Below are positions 6,680 to 8,108 of a stretch of DNA of 8,108 bases, one piece after another. The position numbers and the translations under genes were made by a program. Positions within the stretch are counted from its first letter, which is position 1, and each line of letters opens with the position of its first letter. The DNA is from Acidobacteriota bacterium (GTDB taxonomy: Bacteria; Acidobacteriota; Polarisedimenticolia; Polarisedimenticolales; Polarisedimenticolaceae), in assembly GCA_011773795.1 (NCBI GenBank), contig WVWW01000133.1, positions 1 to 8,108 of the forward strand. Reading direction: 5' to 3'. A model generated the notes under the pieces. That model searched no databases. It was not told where the DNA came from and saw only the letters and a program-made list of their open reading frames with translations.

Positions 6680-7543
6680 TTGAGCGCCAAGATCCGCATC
6701 GGCGCCGTCTCCTACCTCAACACGAGGCCGCTCGTCTTCGGGCTCGAGCAGGGCCTCGCCGAGGAGCGCTTCGAGCTGTCCTACTCGGTTCCCGGGGTAT
6801 TGACCGACCGCATGCTCGCCGGCGAGCTGGACATCGCTCTGATGCCGGTGATCGAGCTGGCCAAGGCGCCGGAGCTCGAGATCGTGCCGGGGCTGGCGAT
6901 CGGTACGTCGGGACCGTCGCGCTCCGTGTTGCTGATCTCGCGCAAGTCGATCGAGGAGGTCACCTCCATCGCGCTCGATCGCGAGTCGCGCACCAGCAAT
7001 GCCCTGGTCCAGGTCCTGTGCCGGCGGGTCTGGAAGATCGAACCCGAATTCCGCTCCGGTCACGGCGGCCTCGACGAGGCGCTGATCGATTGCGACGGCA
7101 TCGTCCAGATCGGGGACAAGGCGCTGTTCGCGGAGCCGCCGCACGACACCGTCGTGTACGACCTCGGCGGCGTCTGGACCGCCTCGACCGGGATGCCGTT
7201 CGTCTTCGCGGCGTGGTTCTGCCGGCCGGGCGTGCTCGACCGTGAGATCTACGAGGCGCTCCACGAGTCCCGCAGGCGTGGGGCCAAGATGCTCGGCCCG
7301 ATCGCCGAGGATTACACCTGGCACGGCCGGCAGTACCCGCAGCTCTCGCGGGACTACCTCGAAAAGAACATCCGCTTCCGGCTCGGGAACGCCGAGCTGG
7401 AGGCGATGCGCGCGTTCTTCGATGCCGCCGCGGAGGTCGGTCTGATCCCCGCGGCTCCCGAGCCGAAGCTCGCGCTGACGCGATGGACCCAATGCCACGA
7501 GACCGCGGCAAACGCGGGAGGGGCGCAACATGCCGAGTTCTGA
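6680..7543 (+). CDS. mqnA: chorismate dehydratase
   Basis: MqnA removes water from chorismate to form 3-enolpyruvylbenzoate, the entry step of the futalosine menaquinone route. It has a periplasmic-binding-protein-like fold but acts in the cytoplasm; no signal peptide is seen. The product has 287 residues (usual range about 270-290). Marks are IRIGAVSYLNTRPLVFGL (5-22), PGVLTDRMLAGELDIALMPV (38-57), GTSGPSRSVLLISR (75-88), ALDRESRTSNALVQVL (98-113) and IGDKAL (144-149). The start is TTG at 6680; no other start exists between the mqnE stop (6665-6667) and the first conserved block. The ribosome site is weak (CGGGG), so reinitiation after mqnE is likely, with 12 nt between them. The two genes share a reading frame, broken only by the TAG. 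The last 14 nt overlap mqnC, and the final 25 or so residues form a polar tail that overlaps the mqnC ribosome site. Confidence 0.94.
   Translation: MSAKIRIGAVSYLNTRPLVFGLEQGLAEERFELSYSVPGVLTDRMLAGELDIALMPVIELAKAPELEIVPGLAIGTSGPSRSVLLISRKSIEEVTSIALDRESRTSNALVQVLCRRVWKIEPEFRSGHGGLDEALIDCDGIVQIGDKALFAEPPHDTVVYDLGGVWTASTGMPFVFAAWFCRPGVLDREIYEALHESRRRGAKMLGPIAEDYTWHGRQYPQLSRDYLEKNIRFRLGNAELEAMRAFFDAAAEVGLIPAAPEPKLALTRWTQCHETAANAGGAQHAEF
7516..7523 (+). promoter_or_regulatory. ribosome binding site of mqnC inside mqnA
   Basis: GGGAGGGG lies 6 nt before the mqnC ATG at 7530 and within the last codons of mqnA. It supports that start and implies coupled translation of mqnA and mqnC. Confidence 0.75.
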
Positions 7544-8108
7544 GTTACGACCCCGGCTGGACTCGATCCACGAGAAGATCCTCGACGGCACGCGCATCGA
7601 CGCCGAAGAGGCGCTGTTGCTGCACCGGCACGAAAACCTGACCCGGCTCGGTGCCCTGGCGGACCTGGTACGACGGCGCAAGCACGACGATCGCATCGTG
7701 ACCTACATCATCGACCGCAACATCAACTACACGAACGTCTGCAACGCGTTCTGCACGTTCTGCGCGTTCTACCGCGCGCCGAACCACGACGAGGGCTACG
7801 TGCTCCCGATCGAGACGATCGAGGAGAAGATCCGCGAGACCTACGAGCTGGGCGGCAACCAGATCCTGCTGCAGGGCGGCCACAACCCCAAGCTCAAGAT
7901 CGACTACTACGAGGAGCTGTTCCGCCGGCTCAAGACGAGCTTCCCCGACCTGTGGCTGCACGCGCTGTCCCCGCCGGAGATCGTGCACATTTACCGGTGC
8001 TCGCGCATCGGGTTGCCGGAGGCGATCGAGCGATTACGCGCGGCGGGACTGGACTCCATCCCGGGTGGCGGTGCCGAGATCCTCGTCGACCGCGTACGCA
8101 AGGAGCTG
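7530..8108 (+). CDS. mqnC: cyclic dehypoxanthinyl futalosine synthase (radical SAM), 3' truncated
   Basis: MqnC cyclises dehypoxanthine futalosine to the cyclic form that becomes the naphthalene core of menaquinone. The first 193 residues are visible, roughly half of a usual 350-390. The IIDRNINYTNVC block leads into CNAFCTFC, with cluster ligands C71, C75 and C78, followed by AFYRAPNHDEGYVL, which is typical of MqnC. LLQGGHNPKLKIDYYEEL (113-130), LHALSPPEI and SIPGGGAEILVDRVRKEL (176-193) also match. The YIIDRNINYTN lead-in and the IPGGGAEILVDRVR block favour MqnC over MqnE. The ATG at 7530 is backed by GGGAGGGG and overlaps the mqnA end by 14 nt. The frame is open to the window edge, so the C-terminal half and any further mqn genes lie beyond it. 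Confidence 0.94.
   Translation, partial: MPSSELRPRLDSIHEKILDGTRIDAEEALLLHRHENLTRLGALADLVRRRKHDDRIVTYIIDRNINYTNVCNAFCTFCAFYRAPNHDEGYVLPIETIEEKIRETYELGGNQILLQGGHNPKLKIDYYEELFRRLKTSFPDLWLHALSPPEIVHIYRCSRIGLPEAIERLRAAGLDSIPGGGAEILVDRVRKEL

Noticed and set aside
7545..7988. A minus-strand open frame of about 147 codons opposite mqnC
   Set aside because: It overlaps the radical SAM cysteine motif region of mqnC and has antisense-like composition.

Overview
The window is a gene-dense, high-GC bacterial chromosomal segment in which most third codon positions are G or C and GTG and TTG starts are common. It carries seven protein genes: a transporter cut at the left edge, five complete genes, and a menaquinone gene cut at the right edge. 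No tRNA, rRNA, CRISPR array or mobile element was seen. The organism cannot be named from this sequence. A futalosine-type menaquinone pathway, an iron-sulfur (Bacillus-type) PurF and a tandem ThyX-like protein in high-GC DNA would fit several bacterial phyla, such as Actinobacteriota, Acidobacteriota, Myxococcota or Chloroflexota.

Layout, left to right. Positions 2-925 (+) hold the C-terminal part of an SLC13/DASS-type sodium-coupled carboxylate transporter. A 73-bp gap then holds a dyad, an extended -10 and a GC hairpin. Positions 999-1853 (+) encode a CinA N-domain-type protein that lacks the C-terminal NMN deamidase domain. It meets the next gene tail to tail, with only 4 bp between the stop codons. 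The minus-strand block purF (5448-3994), cvpA (3982-3455) and a 526-residue tandem ThyX-like gene (3438-1858) is tightly spaced and looks like one operon. From a 97-bp divergent region with a clear sigma70-type promoter (TTGACC, 18 bp, TATAAT), a plus-strand operon runs the other way: mqnE (5546-6667), mqnA (6680-7543) and mqnC (7530 to the window end).

How the genes fit together. MqnA makes 3-enolpyruvylbenzoate from chorismate. MqnE joins it to the adenosine part of SAM to give aminofutalosine. MqnC cyclises the purine-free product. The pathway therefore uses, and later releases, a purine unit, while the divergent operon opens with the committed step of purine synthesis. The tandem ThyX-like protein is the least understood item. 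Its two halves appear to carry complementary parts of the ThyX active-site motif: the N half keeps EQSTRY and the C half keeps RHR. This may be a fused pseudo-dimer with a composite site, or a repurposed flavin or nucleotide-binding protein. It is the best candidate here for undescribed biology. The rest is recognisable metabolism with some unusual regulatory details.
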